64,000 bases of DNA from an uncultured Alphaproteobacteria bacterium (GCA_944393175.1 CALXZH010000029.1:1-64000); one strand, 5' to 3'. Shown: positions 19,009 through 28,303, counted from the stretch's first letter. Made by a program: numbers and translations. Notes: a model not told the origin generated them from the letters alone.

Positions 19009-19816
19009 TATCCTTCATAAAAGCGGTTAGCAAACGACTTAAATTTTGGGCGGCTTTTTGTCCTTCGGCTAAAGTTTCCTCATGACTCGGGGCATTCTTT
19101 TGCATGCCTGTGCCATAATTGGTGATAACGGATATTCCTAAAACCTTCATGCCGGAATGAACGGCACAAATCACTTCGGGGACAGTGGACATTCCAACTG
19201 CATCCGCACCCAGACGTTGGAACATTTTTATTTCGGCTTTGGTTTCAAAATTTGGTCCTAAAGTCCACAAATAAACACCTTGTTTGAGTTTAATTTTGAG
19301 GGCTTTGGCTATTGAGAGTATCTTTTTTTGATATTCAAAAGTATACGCATCAGCCATACTCGGAAAACGTGGCCCGAAACGGTCATCATTCGGACCTATC
19401 AATGGGTTGGTTCCGCTTAAATTTATATGGTCGGTTATTAACATCAACTCTCCGGGGGCTATACTCTTGCGGAGCGAGCCGGCAGCATTGGTCACAATTA
19501 AATTTTTTATGCCTAAAAGCTGAAAAGCTTTGATAATCGAATTAATTACTTGCGGTTGGTGACCTTCATAAATGTGAAAGCGGCCTTGCATGCATAAAAC
19601 TTCAGTGTCGGCCAGACGTCCAATAATCAGGCGGCCGTTGTGTCCTTGTACGGTGCTTTGCGGAAAGCCGTTTATATCACTGTAGTTGATGATTACGGTG
19701 TCTTCAATCGTATCTGCCAGACTGCCCAGCCCAGAGCCCAAGATGATGGCTGTTTTGGGGCGGCGTTGTCCCATGCGAATCCGAATCTGTTCTGCAATTT
19801 TGTGAGTTATTTGCAT
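18995..19816 (-). CDS. Purine nucleoside phosphorylase (trimeric PunA/XapA type)
   Basis: 273 aa. Motifs of the trimeric class are IILGSGLGSLAD, the phosphate-binding QGHNGRL, MQGRFHIYEG, LIVTNAAGSL, GPNFETKAEI and ADAVGMSTVPEVICA. It phosphorolyses inosine, guanosine and deoxy analogues to the base and (deoxy)ribose 1-phosphate. It overlaps cdd by 10 bases and deoC by 14, in the middle of the salvage operon. Confidence 0.95.
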   Translation of the reverse strand: MQITHKIAEQIRIRMGQRRPKTAIILGSGLGSLADTIEDTVIINYSDINGFPQSTVQGHNGRLIIGRLADTEVLCMQGRFHIYEGHQPQVINSIIKAFQLLGIKNLIVTNAAGSLRKSIAPGELMLITDHINLSGTNPLIGPNDDRFGPRFPSMADAYTFEYQKKILSIAKALKIKLKQGVYLWTLGPNFETKAEIKMFQRLGADAVGMSTVPEVICAVHSGMKVLGISVITNYGTGMQKNAPSHEETLAEGQKAAQNLSRLLTAFMKDIDNG

Positions 19817-20208
19817 AGTTCCTCCGCTTTGAATTCTGAGGGTAAAAGATCTTTTAAGGAAAATTCTTGTTTGATGCCTTCAGGGTCTGCCAAATATATG
19901 CGGGTATGCGAAAGCGCAAATTCTGCTATTCTTTGCAGGCAGGCACCGCAAGGGCGTATTAAAGGTTTTGAATCGGCAATGATTAAAATGGCTTCTATGT
20001 GACGAGTGTTATCGGCAATCATGGCTGCAATGGCGCTTTCTTCGGCACAGGTGCCGCAGGGGTAAGAAATATTTTCGACATTGCATCCTCGATATATTTT
20101 GCCGTTGTCGCCCAAAACTGCTGCTCCGACTTTGAATTTTGAATAGGGAGCGTAAGCGTTTTCTCTTGCCGCGCGGGCTTGAACATATAAATCTTGTATG
20201 GCAGGCAT
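19807..20208 (-). CDS. cdd: Cytidine deaminase
   Basis: 133 aa, the short homotetrameric form. Zinc ligands Cys54 (CAEESA, with catalytic Glu56), Cys87 and Cys90 (PCGAC) are present, as is the substrate loop GCNVENISY. It converts cytidine and deoxycytidine to uridine and deoxyuridine, which DeoA can then cleave. It is the first gene of cdd-pnp-deoC-deoA-deoB-pgeF; the promoter should lie in the 112-base divergent gap before the AsmA-like gene. Confidence 0.95.
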   Translation of the reverse strand: MPAIQDLYVQARAARENAYAPYSKFKVGAAVLGDNGKIYRGCNVENISYPCGTCAEESAIAAMIADNTRHIEAILIIADSKPLIRPCGACLQRIAEFALSHTRIYLADPEGIKQEFSLKDLLPSEFKAEELCK

Positions 20209-20320
20209 CTTGCAAATAATCCTTAAAAGTTTTATTAATGATTATGTGTCTATAATATAAAATATTGTAATAATTTAGCAAAGATTATTTTATCTGTTCA
20301 CATTTTCGGGGAGCATCAAC

Positions 20321-23300
20321 GTGAAAAAAGTTATATTGATTTTGGCTGTTATTATTGTCTTGGCCATCGGAGGAGTGTCAATATATATTTCCACAATAGA
20401 CTGGAATCAGCATAAAGATAAAATTGCTGCACAGTTTAATGATATTACCGGAAAAAAAGTTGTGTTCGATGGGCCGGTCAGCTTTCATTTGCTCCCTTCT
20501 CCGAAACTTACGGCAACGGATATTAAAGTTTATTCCCAAGAGGCAAATGCAGATAATAAACCTTTGGCTACCATTAAAAGTCTTAATGCCGATTTGGCTT
20601 TGGGAGCCCTGCTTAACGGCGATTTTGAAGTTAAGATGATGTCTTTGATTGAACCTGAAATTTGGTTCAAAGTTTTATCGGAGGGAAAACTTAATTGGCA
20701 AACCCCTTTAACCGAAACACAAAGGCAAAGTTTGGAAGATATTAAAATATCTTTAGACAGTGTTCTGCTCGAAAAAGCCAAAGTTAATTTTGTTGATGAA
20801 AAACACAATATTGATACTCATTTAGATAACCTTAACGGTGAGGTGATTGCCGAAAGCGTGTTCGGGCCGTATCGTATTGAAGGAAGTTATGTTAAGGGCA
20901 AAAATCCTGAAGGATTTGCAATTTCTTTGGGGCAATTTTCGGAGAGTTTTGCTACTTCGGTAAATTTTGTGCTTAACCAGCCGGCATCGCAGTCTTATTT
21001 GCGCTTTGACGGAACGGTTTTGTTAAAAAACAGTGCTATAAACGGTAACTTAATTATCGAATCACAAAAGTTTAAAGAGTTTTTTGATTCTACCTTACCT
21101 AATGAGGTTTTAGATGAAAATTTGGATTATCCGCTCGCCCTCTCTTTAGAATTGGATACAAATAAAAGCAAAATTAATCTGTCAAACATTGTGGTAAAAT
21201 TCGGAAATACTGCCGGAGCAGGAAATATTTTAATCCCCTTGTTTGAAAATGAATTTGTGATTGATGAAACAAAACCTGCGGAAAGACGCCAAATCGAAAC
21301 CGCCTTTAATATGACGGATTTGGATTTGACTCCTTGGGTGGCATTACTCAAAAAAGGTGTGCAAGCTCAAAGCAAACCTGACGCCGTGTTCTTGCCTATG
21401 TTTGATTTTGATGGGTTGATGGATATTAAGGCTATTAAAACAACATATAACGGGCAAAATATTAAGGATTTTGCCTTGAGCGTGGATTTGATTGATAATA
21501 GTTTTGATATTAGAGAATTGAGCGGGGTATTTCCAGGGGATACAAAGTTTAAGTTAACAGGTGATGTCTTTTCGGCAGATGAAAAATTAACTTATAATTT
21601 GGAGACGGAAGTGAATGCCAATGATTTGCAAAAATTTGCAAATTGGTTGGGATATGATGTACAGTCCGTGGCTCCGTCTACGTATAAAAAGGCTTCTTTG
21701 AAGGCGGATATTGCCGGTACTCCCGTGAATATCAGAATTTCACCCATGGATTTTACTTTAGATAAAACGTTGCTTTCGGGAGAGGTCGGAATCGTTCGGG
21801 CAGAACGTCCACAAATCTACGCCGCGCTTAATTCGGACAGTATTAATTTTGATAATTATGTTAGAGGTTTGCCTGATGAATTGAAAAATAAAAGTCTTAA
21901 AGAAAAATTGATTTATAGGTTCTCGCAACTGAAAATTTTTAATGATTGGGACTTGGATTTCAGAGGCGGACTCGATTTGGGAATTTTTGAGAGAGTGCCG
22001 TTTGAAAATATTATGCTGAACTTTAAATTGGCTAACGGTGTTATGAAGGTGAACCAACTGACAATCGGTAATATAGGCAATGCAAAATTTGCAGGAAGCG
22101 GTGGTGTCGCTGGTTTTGGTACACAACCGCAACTTGATAATTTTAAGTATGAAATCAGTACACCTAATTTCGCGGCTTTTTTGAATAAGTTTGATGTGCC
22201 GCAGCCAAATATTAATCTGAAAGATTTACAAAAATTCAGCTCGCAAGGATTGGTTAGCGGAAATTTAGATAAAGCTACGGTTAAAACTATTTCAAAACTC
22301 GGAGATTGGGATATTTCATATGCAGGGCAGATAAGTCAAAGTGAGAAAGGTTATTTGCTGAACGGAGATCTTAATTTCAGAGCTCCAGATTTTGTTAAAT
22401 TTGTTAATGCTTTGAATTTTAATTATCAGCCGAAAAGTTTTGCTTTGGGGCTGTTTAGCTTGAACGGAAAATTGGCCAGAAACGGTGACATCTTTAAGAT
22501 AAGCGATATGGATACTTTTATCGGGGCAAGCAATATTAAAGGTACCTTGTGGGTAGATAAAAGTAAGGATAAAAATAATATTGTTACGGATTTGCAAATT
22601 TCTCGTTTTGAGCCCAGCCGGTTCTTTTATAATCCTGTAGAAAAAGTTCAACAAGAAAGCCCAATGATGGCGTTGCAAAAAGCTGAGGGTGAGCAAAAAG
22701 TTGACTTTTTGCGTAAGCCAATGTTGGATAACAGTCGTTTTGATTTCGAGTTTTATAAAACTTTTGATTTGTCTGGTAAATTCCATATTGATGAATTGGT
22801 CCATGACAATTATTTGTTTAAAAATGCCCAGTTTGCTCTTAGCGTCGGTGCCGATAAGATTGTGTTGGATGGTTTTAGCGCATTGCTGAATGACGGGCGT
22901 GTCAGCGGTAATGCTACGCTTGCTTTGCAGCAGGTGCCGGAGTTGAGCGTCGGGTTTAATGTTTTTGATCAAAATGTGGCGGAGACATATTGGAGCGGTG
23001 AAAAGTATGGTTTGAGTTCGGGAAAATTTAATGCTAAAGGAGCCTTAACAATGCCGGCATCTTCACTCAATGATATGTTGAACGGTATGGTCGGAAATGT
23101 TAATCTTGAAATGCAGCGTCCGGTGGTTAAGGGTTGGAATTTGTTAAGCTTGACGGAGGATTTGAAAACCAGAGACAGATCAGACGGGTTGGTACCGCTG
23201 GCTCTTGAAAGTTTGCAATCAGGAGAAACCGTTTTTGATACGGCAAATCTTAATGTTAATTTTAATAAGGGGGCTTTTAGTTTTGCGCCTTCAACTTTTG

Positions 23301-24562
23301 AATCACAAAGTGTTAAAATTGATATGACTGATGAGAGTAATTTGGAAACTTGGGATATGCAGGCAAACTTTAATGTGTCTTTACCGGAACTTCAACAAAT
23401 TCCTCCGTTTAGTTTTTCTATGAGCGGCAAAATGTCTAATCCGAATGTTGAGGTCAATATGACGCCGATTACAGATATTTATGATGCTAAATGGGCAAAA
23501 GCCGAAGCGGATAAAAAAGCGCAAGAACAGGCAAGATTAAATACTTTGCGACAATTGATGGATGAGCAACAACAAAGAGCTCGAAAAGCTAAAACTTCTT
23601 TAGATGCTGAGGTCGTTGCCGAATTTGATAAACGAAGCGCAATGGCCGTTAGCGAGCAAGCTAAAAATCAATATGCAACCCTTAAAGGGGAGATTGATAA
23701 AACCTCAAGCGGAATTGATGAAATTTTTACTTTGGGGTTAACCCAAGAATTTGATGAAACTTTGCCGCAAGCTCTTTCTAAACGAAATGATATTTATATT
23801 GCCAGAATTCCGGAACTTAAACAGCAAATTCAACAGATTTATTTGGATGATTTGAAATTTCAAATCAACGAAGGTTATAATAATATTCGAAATGTGTATA
23901 TGGCTTCTAAGGATAAGTCCAATGATTATCGTGATAAATTCGGTGACTTTCCGAAACGTTTGGCCAAAATAAAAACCAATTATGATTTGGATAAAGATAA
24001 GTTGGTTAACCAGCTCAAACAAGATATAGAGAATAATCTGTTGGCAATTGATGATATTAATTCCAAAATGGGAAGGGAATATTTGGTTAATCAAGATATT
24101 TCGGACGCGAAGGCTTTGGAAGAATTTTTGGAAACAATCCGTTTGGAATTTGATAATATTAATAAGGAAACCAAAACCTTGGATGATAATATTGCGAGAT
24201 TGTTGGAGTATGCATCAGAATCCGTATCCTTAGAAGAAAAGGCGTATCAAGAACGCGTGAAAGCGGCTGAACAGGCTAAAAAAGTGCAGGAAAATATTGG
24301 TAAAATTTCGGGCGTGTCGGGAAAAAATAAAACGATTGTTCGGGATATTGAAGATATTGAAAAATCCGAAAAAATACAGAGTGAACAGCCTATCAGAGTG
24401 TTGGATTTTTCAAAAGATAATGATGATAAATCTACACAAAATAAAGTCGTTTCAGCTAAGCAGAATGAGCCTCAAAAAACTCAAGAAACAAGCAGCGGAA
24501 TTGTTCGAAAAGCAACAGGAGAGGTTGCAAAAGCCAGCGGAATAATTATAAAAAAAGAATAA
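20321..24562 (+). CDS. Very large AsmA-like protein with C-terminal coiled-coil
   Basis: 1413 aa. A GTG start follows GGGGAG. Residues 4-22 form a single N-terminal membrane anchor, after which the AsmA-type N-terminal domain is recognisable (DWNQHKDKIAAQFNDITGKKV, the VSFHLLPSPKLTATDI pattern). The bulk is beta-rich and repetitive, as in AsmA/TamB/YhdP proteins that span the periplasm and move lipids to the outer membrane. From about residue 1048 to the end it changes to a long, charged coiled-coil-like helical region that ordinary AsmA proteins lack. It ends in a low-complexity KTQETSSG/KASG tail. Confidence 0.85.
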   Translation: MKKVILILAVIIVLAIGGVSIYISTIDWNQHKDKIAAQFNDITGKKVVFDGPVSFHLLPSPKLTATDIKVYSQEANADNKPLATIKSLNADLALGALLNGDFEVKMMSLIEPEIWFKVLSEGKLNWQTPLTETQRQSLEDIKISLDSVLLEKAKVNFVDEKHNIDTHLDNLNGEVIAESVFGPYRIEGSYVKGKNPEGFAISLGQFSESFATSVNFVLNQPASQSYLRFDGTVLLKNSAINGNLIIESQKFKEFFDSTLPNEVLDENLDYPLALSLELDTNKSKINLSNIVVKFGNTAGAGNILIPLFENEFVIDETKPAERRQIETAFNMTDLDLTPWVALLKKGVQAQSKPDAVFLPMFDFDGLMDIKAIKTTYNGQNIKDFALSVDLIDNSFDIRELSGVFPGDTKFKLTGDVFSADEKLTYNLETEVNANDLQKFANWLGYDVQSVAPSTYKKASLKADIAGTPVNIRISPMDFTLDKTLLSGEVGIVRAERPQIYAALNSDSINFDNYVRGLPDELKNKSLKEKLIYRFSQLKIFNDWDLDFRGGLDLGIFERVPFENIMLNFKLANGVMKVNQLTIGNIGNAKFAGSGGVAGFGTQPQLDNFKYEISTPNFAAFLNKFDVPQPNINLKDLQKFSSQGLVSGNLDKATVKTISKLGDWDISYAGQISQSEKGYLLNGDLNFRAPDFVKFVNALNFNYQPKSFALGLFSLNGKLARNGDIFKISDMDTFIGASNIKGTLWVDKSKDKNNIVTDLQISRFEPSRFFYNPVEKVQQESPMMALQKAEGEQKVDFLRKPMLDNSRFDFEFYKTFDLSGKFHIDELVHDNYLFKNAQFALSVGADKIVLDGFSALLNDGRVSGNATLALQQVPELSVGFNVFDQNVAETYWSGEKYGLSSGKFNAKGALTMPASSLNDMLNGMVGNVNLEMQRPVVKGWNLLSLTEDLKTRDRSDGLVPLALESLQSGETVFDTANLNVNFNKGAFSFAPSTFESQSVKIDMTDESNLETWDMQANFNVSLPELQQIPPFSFSMSGKMSNPNVEVNMTPITDIYDAKWAKAEADKKAQEQARLNTLRQLMDEQQQRARKAKTSLDAEVVAEFDKRSAMAVSEQAKNQYATLKGEIDKTSSGIDEIFTLGLTQEFDETLPQALSKRNDIYIARIPELKQQIQQIYLDDLKFQINEGYNNIRNVYMASKDKSNDYRDKFGDFPKRLAKIKTNYDLDKDKLVNQLKQDIENNLLAIDDINSKMGREYLVNQDISDAKALEEFLETIRLEFDNINKETKTLDDNIARLLEYASESVSLEEKAYQERVKAAEQAKKVQENIGKISGVSGKNKTIVRDIEDIEKSEKIQSEQPIRVLDFSKDNDDKSTQNKVVSAKQNEPQKTQETSSGIVRKATGEVAKASGIIIKKE

Positions 24563-24663
24563 CAGCTAAAAGTTGTTACAAGCTTTATCTGGGCTCTTGT
24601 CGAATCGTTTTTTTGTGTTAAAATTTTACTATTCTATTATGCCAAATTTTATGGGAGTTTGTT

Positions 24664-25554
24664 ATGTTTAAAAAACCTGAAGTTTGTATCTTGCCTGTCG
24701 CGGGTTTGTCTACCCGAAATTTGCCGGCAACAAAAGCTTTGCATAAAGGATTTTTAACTTTACATGGGTTGCCGATTATTCAATATTCCGTTAATACCTG
24801 TGCGGAAATAGGTGTGAAAGAAGTTGTTTTTATTTATAGCAGTCAATCTTCAAAAGAATTATTTGAAACGTATTTCTCTCCTTATCCGTGGTTGGAAGAA
24901 CATTTGGCCAGCCATAATAAATTAGACTTGTTGCAAAAAGTAAAAGAGATTATTCCCGCAGGGATGAAATTTTCTTTTGCCGAGCAAAAAGAGCCTAAAG
25001 GAAACGGACATGCAATTTTGATGGCTAAAGATATTGTCGGAGACAGAGATTTTATTGTGATGTGGCCGGATGATGTTTATGTTAATCTGCATGGCGAAGG
25101 TATCTTAAAGCAACTGGTCGATGTTTATGAAACAGAAGGCGGCATGGTTGAAAATATTATGGAATTTCCCAGAGAAGAAATGGTGCGTTATGGGGCTTTG
25201 GTCGGTGCAGTTCGCGATGGACGCGTGGTGCGTGCAAAAGGTTTGGTGGAAAAACCTGCTTTGGAAAATGTGCCGTCTAACTATGCAAGTATGGGGCCTT
25301 ATATTTTGCCAAACGAAGTTATGAAAATTTTGCCGGAGGTCAGAAAAGGAGCAAACGGTGAAATTAATTTGACAGATGCAATGGAGCTTGCGGCTCAACG
25401 CGGGATGAAGCTAACGGGCGTATTGTGCGATGTGTTGCGTTTTGATTGCGGAACGGCTAAAGAATTAGAACGTTCAAATCTCAAATTAAGCCTGATGCAA
25501 GATCCTGATTTGCGCGCTTATGCTTCGGAGCTGTTACATACAATGCTTGTTTAA
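24664..25554 (+). CDS. galU: UTP-glucose-1-phosphate uridylyltransferase-like nucleotidyltransferase
   Basis: 296 aa, the usual GalU length. The GalU fold is clear: VCILPVAGLSTRNLPATKAL at the N-terminus, EQKEPKGNGHAILMAKDIV, the metal-binding VMWPDDVY, a GRVVRAKGLVEKP stretch and FDCGTAKELERSNL at the C-terminus. The signature loop deviates from GxGTRxLPxTKxxPKEM: it reads GLSTRNLPATKALHKGF. It may thus be a divergent GalU or a related enzyme with another sugar substrate. It makes an activated sugar for envelope glycans. A GGGAG site precedes the ATG. Confidence 0.85.
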   Translation: MFKKPEVCILPVAGLSTRNLPATKALHKGFLTLHGLPIIQYSVNTCAEIGVKEVVFIYSSQSSKELFETYFSPYPWLEEHLASHNKLDLLQKVKEIIPAGMKFSFAEQKEPKGNGHAILMAKDIVGDRDFIVMWPDDVYVNLHGEGILKQLVDVYETEGGMVENIMEFPREEMVRYGALVGAVRDGRVVRAKGLVEKPALENVPSNYASMGPYILPNEVMKILPEVRKGANGEINLTDAMELAAQRGMKLTGVLCDVLRFDCGTAKELERSNLKLSLMQDPDLRAYASELLHTMLV

Positions 25555-25560
25555 GTATAA

Positions 25561-25590
25561 AAAAATCCCCGCTTAGGCGGGGATTTTTTT
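25561..25590. terminator. Bidirectional terminator between galU and pfkA
   Basis: AATCCCCGC-TTAG-GCGGGGATT with A and T runs on both sides, between two convergent genes. Confidence 0.85.
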
Positions 25591-25607
25591 GTTTGATTTA
25601 TTTTATT

Positions 25608-26690
25608 TTATTTTACTTCACCGACATACATTCCGGTAGCAACAGCTGCTTTAACATAGTCGCTGTTTGGATTGAGAAGTGTTGTGCCTTCTTTCAAGAC
25701 TTCTTCAATAGTGGCTGAAGAAACTTTACCGTCTTTCCAGATAACCATGCGGTTGGTTTCACCTTTATCAAGCAATTCAATCGCTTTAGCCCCAAAAACG
25801 GCGGCCAAGGTGCGGTCAAAAGCAGTCGGTGCGCCGGCGCGTTGAACGTGACCCAGACGTGTAACACGGGTTTGGAATTCGGTATAGCGCTTGTTGATTT
25901 CTGCACTTAGATAATCGCCAATACCGCCGTAAACTTTTTCACCAATCAAGTTTTTAGCTCCGACGATATGCTCACCGTTTTCGTTTTTGATGCCTTCAGA
26001 AACGACAATTACGGCATGGTTGCGGCCAGATGCTTTAATTGATTTCAATTTTTCAATAATTGAATCGATTTTGTATGGAATTTCGGGTACCAAGCATACA
26101 TCGGCTTGTCCGGCCAGAGCAGCATGCATTGCCAAGTGTCCGGCATCGCGGCCCATAACTTCCAAAATCAAAGCTCTATGGTGAGAGCGAGCGGTTAAAT
26201 TAAGGCTGTCAACAGCATCCATACAAACTTGAACGGCTGAGTTAAAGCCAACAGAAAACTCGGTAACCGGTGTATCGTTATCAATGGTTTTAGGAATACC
26301 AACCATTTTGATGCCGGCGCCTTTGCAATAATTGCCGCAGATGTTCATACTGCCGTCGCCGCCGATTACAACAATAGCGTCTAAGCCTAATTCTTTAACG
26401 CCGCGACCAAATTTGGCTGACATTTCTTCTAAAGATTCCATCTTTACGCCTTTGTTCAAGGAGCCAAGATATGAACCGCTTAATCTCGGCCAGGGAGAAT
26501 CTGAAAAATTATGCTCGGTTAATACTTCATATTGCATAGGAGTCTCTGTGATTCCGTCCGTGCCGTTATATATGCCATATACTTCCCAACCTTTGTGACT
26601 TGCTGCGTTAACTACGGCTCTGATTGTTGCATTTAAGCCAGAACAGTCGCCGCCGCTGGTTAAAACACCTATTCTTTTTGTATTATTCAT
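25608..26690 (-). CDS. pfkA: 6-phosphofructokinase
   Basis: 360 aa. Motifs are GGDCSGLNA, the phosphate-donor loop IGGDGSMNI, the catalytic PKTIDNDTP, the MGRDAGHLA segment and GHVQRAGAPTAFDR. Glycine after GGD is typical of ATP-using enzymes, whereas Lys in PKTIDND is shared with PPi-using ones. The Gly/Lys combination is known in ATP-dependent enzymes of mixed clades. It phosphorylates fructose 6-phosphate, the committed glycolytic step; many alphaproteobacteria lack it. Together with ppdK and ldh in this window it supports a glycolytic, fermentative life. Confidence 0.93.
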   Translation of the reverse strand: MNNTKRIGVLTSGGDCSGLNATIRAVVNAASHKGWEVYGIYNGTDGITETPMQYEVLTEHNFSDSPWPRLSGSYLGSLNKGVKMESLEEMSAKFGRGVKELGLDAIVVIGGDGSMNICGNYCKGAGIKMVGIPKTIDNDTPVTEFSVGFNSAVQVCMDAVDSLNLTARSHHRALILEVMGRDAGHLAMHAALAGQADVCLVPEIPYKIDSIIEKLKSIKASGRNHAVIVVSEGIKNENGEHIVGAKNLIGEKVYGGIGDYLSAEINKRYTEFQTRVTRLGHVQRAGAPTAFDRTLAAVFGAKAIELLDKGETNRMVIWKDGKVSSATIEEVLKEGTTLLNPNSDYVKAAVATGMYVGEVK

Positions 26691-26837
26691 CGAAAAAACT
26701 CCTATCTTTTTTATATTGCACTTGATTCTTTATCAATTTTGCTGTATAATCTATTACAAATTTTATGGGATATTTTCCAGTAAAATTTTTGGTTATCATA
26801 GTTTTTTTTCATTTATCTTTTTTTAGGGGCGCCATAT

Positions 26838-27050
26838 ATGTTAAATAATGACAATTTGAATAAACTGCAACATCAACTTTGTGAATTAAAATTAGAGGAA
26901 CGTCGTGTTTGTTCAGATATTCGCCATTTAGTCTCCAGAAATAAAACTATTGATTTCTTTCAGGCAAAACAGTTGAACTCTTTGCGAACAGGCGTTAAAA
27001 AGAAAATTGAGCGTGTTGAGGCAAAAATTATGCCTAATATTATCGCTTAG
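26838..27050 (+). CDS. YdcH/DUF465-family small protein
   Basis: 70 aa. One helical hairpin: LNKLQHQLCELKLEERRVCSDI, then FFQAKQLNSLRTGVKKKIERVEAKIMPNIIA. The Leu-heptad layout, the basic turn and the ending close to PDIIA match the small DUF465 proteins that are common and often paired in alphaproteobacteria. The cellular role is unknown. TAGGGG lies upstream of the ATG. It has its own terminator. Confidence 0.75.
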   Translation: MLNNDNLNKLQHQLCELKLEERRVCSDIRHLVSRNKTIDFFQAKQLNSLRTGVKKKIERVEAKIMPNIIA

Positions 27051-27073
27051 TTTGAATGAAAGTGGTAAGTTTG

Positions 27074-27104
27074 GGAGAGCTCTGCTTTGAGAGCTCTCTT
27101 TTAT
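27074..27104 (+). terminator. Terminator after the YdcH-like gene
   Basis: GAGAGCTC and GAGCTCTC pair around a short loop and are followed by a TTTT-rich tail. Confidence 0.75.
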
Positions 27105-27197
27105 TTGCAGTTTTTGCTTGCATTTGATAATGCCTTATGTTACAAAACTTCTGTTTTTATGTGTAACCTTTAGATAAATTGAAAAGGGGTGATTTAA

Positions 27198-27404
27198 GTG
27201 GTTCAAGTTACTGTTATTGGTAATGACGTAGCTCAATCTTTGAAAGTTTTGAAAAAGAAAATGCAACGTGAAGGTATTTTCCGTGAAATGAAACTTAGAC
27301 GTTGTCATGAAAAAAATTCTGAAAAGAAAGCCAGACGTCAAGCTGAAGCTGTCAGAAGAGCTCGCAAACAGTTGCGGAAACGCTTAGATACTGAAGGATT
27401 CTAG
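27198..27404 (+). CDS. rpsU: 30S ribosomal protein S21
   Basis: 68 aa. [32 protein letters not shown] and the basic tail [20 protein letters not shown] are diagnostic of S21. The GTG start is preceded by AAGGGGTG. S21 helps mRNA base-pair with the anti-Shine-Dalgarno end of 16S rRNA. It is monocistronic with its own terminator. Confidence 0.96.
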   Translation: MVQVTVIGNDVAQSLKVLKKKMQREGIFREMKLRRCHEKNSEKKARRQAEAVRRARKQLRKRLDTEGF

Positions 27405-27426
27405 TTTTTCTAAATCCATTAAAAAT

Positions 27427-27457
27427 AAAAAGAGACCTTATTGGGTCTCTTTTTTTG
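27427..27457. terminator. Terminator after rpsU
   Basis: AGAGACC-TTATT-GGGTCTCT followed by TTTTTTT. The A-rich upstream flank also lets it serve the convergent gene ending at 27477. Confidence 0.85.
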
Positions 27458-27476
27458 TTGTCTTATCATAAGGCCT

Positions 27477-27866
27477 TTATTGGGGCTGAGCTTGATCTTG
27501 TTCAGGAGAAATACATGCATAGTATCCAAAGCAATTGTCTTCGCTGGTAAGTAGGCCTGCTGATGTGCAGTCTTGTGGTTGATATTGGTATTCTACAGGG
27601 CAGCATCCTATGTAATAACTGCTGTTGTAGGGGCATTCGCCAATCGGACGATAGCCTGACGGGCAGCCCTTGTGGGTGTAACCTGATTGAGGACAAGAAT
27701 TTGTATCAACTTTATATTCTACCGGTTCGGGAGCCGTATATAAGCTTCCGCCTGAGTCAGATGAGCCTCCAGAACTGTTTGATGTATTGATAATGGAGCG
27801 TACGCCGGCTTGTGTGTTTGTTGCAAATAGAAAAATTGAGCAGAATATTATGGTCAATAACTTCAT
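27477..27866 (-). CDS. Small secreted cysteine-rich protein
   Basis: 129 aa from the ATG at 27864-27866, with GGAGG upstream. The signal peptide covers residues 1-20 (ending NTQAG). After a Ser/Gly-rich spacer come repeated cysteine motifs, CPQSGYTHKGCPSGYRP, GECPYNSSYYIGCCP and then QDCTSAG, DNCFGYYAC, giving nine or so cysteines in about 75 residues. It is probably an exported disulfide-stabilised domain. I do not recognise the family; the gene stands alone between terminators. Confidence 0.7.
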   Translation of the reverse strand: MKLLTIIFCSIFLFATNTQAGVRSIINTSNSSGGSSDSGGSLYTAPEPVEYKVDTNSCPQSGYTHKGCPSGYRPIGECPYNSSYYIGCCPVEYQYQPQDCTSAGLLTSEDNCFGYYACISPEQDQAQPQ

Positions 27867-27934
27867 TTTGGCTTCCTCCATCTTAATGTTGTATTGAGTA
27901 TATTACGCTAAGGTTACTATTTTGTAAAAATTAT

Positions 27935-27976
27935 TAAAAAAGACGGTTTCTTTAAAATTTTAACGAAACCGTCTTT
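27935..27976 (-). terminator. Terminator of the 60-aa gene
   Basis: AGACGGTTTC and GAAACCGTCT pair around a 14-base loop. On the minus strand the hairpin is followed by a T-run, 15 bases after the stop at 27991. Confidence 0.8.
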
Positions 27977-27990
27977 ACATTACATTTAAG

Positions 27991-28173
27991 TTAATTCGTT
28001 TGTAATTTTTTGCGTAATAATTCATGTTTTTCACGGAGCTTCTCTCTCTTTATTTGTTCAATTCTTATGAGGTTGTTCCAAATATGGGTTCCTTCTTTGC
28101 AGATGAGCATATCTAATTTTGGGTGTTCGAAATGCAAATCTTTTGCAATATTTGCAATGCCGGTTTTTTCCAT
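27991..28173 (-). CDS. Small hypothetical protein, 60 aa
   Basis: The ATG is preceded by a near-perfect AAGGAGG six bases away, and the stop is followed by a strong terminator, so this is a real transcription and translation unit. The protein is soluble and helical, with a basic C-terminal helix (IEQIKREKLREKHELLRKK). No family is recognised; a regulatory or nucleic-acid-binding role is possible but unproven. Confidence 0.65.
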   Translation of the reverse strand: MEKTGIANIAKDLHFEHPKLDMLICKEGTHIWNNLIRIEQIKREKLREKHELLRKKLQTN

Positions 28174-28303
28174 GTTCCCTCCTTATTGTGAACATTTATA
28201 TTATAATCAATCTTTTTTAATTATTCCAGTATTTTAAATGGGATCGAGGGAATAGGTTTCTTTTTGGGGAAAAGTAAGAATGTTTGTTGAAGTTGTATGA
28301 AAT

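Noticed and set aside
22316-22972. 218-codon minus-strand frame in the AsmA-like gene
   Set aside because: Shadow of the AT-rich coding strand; no start signal.
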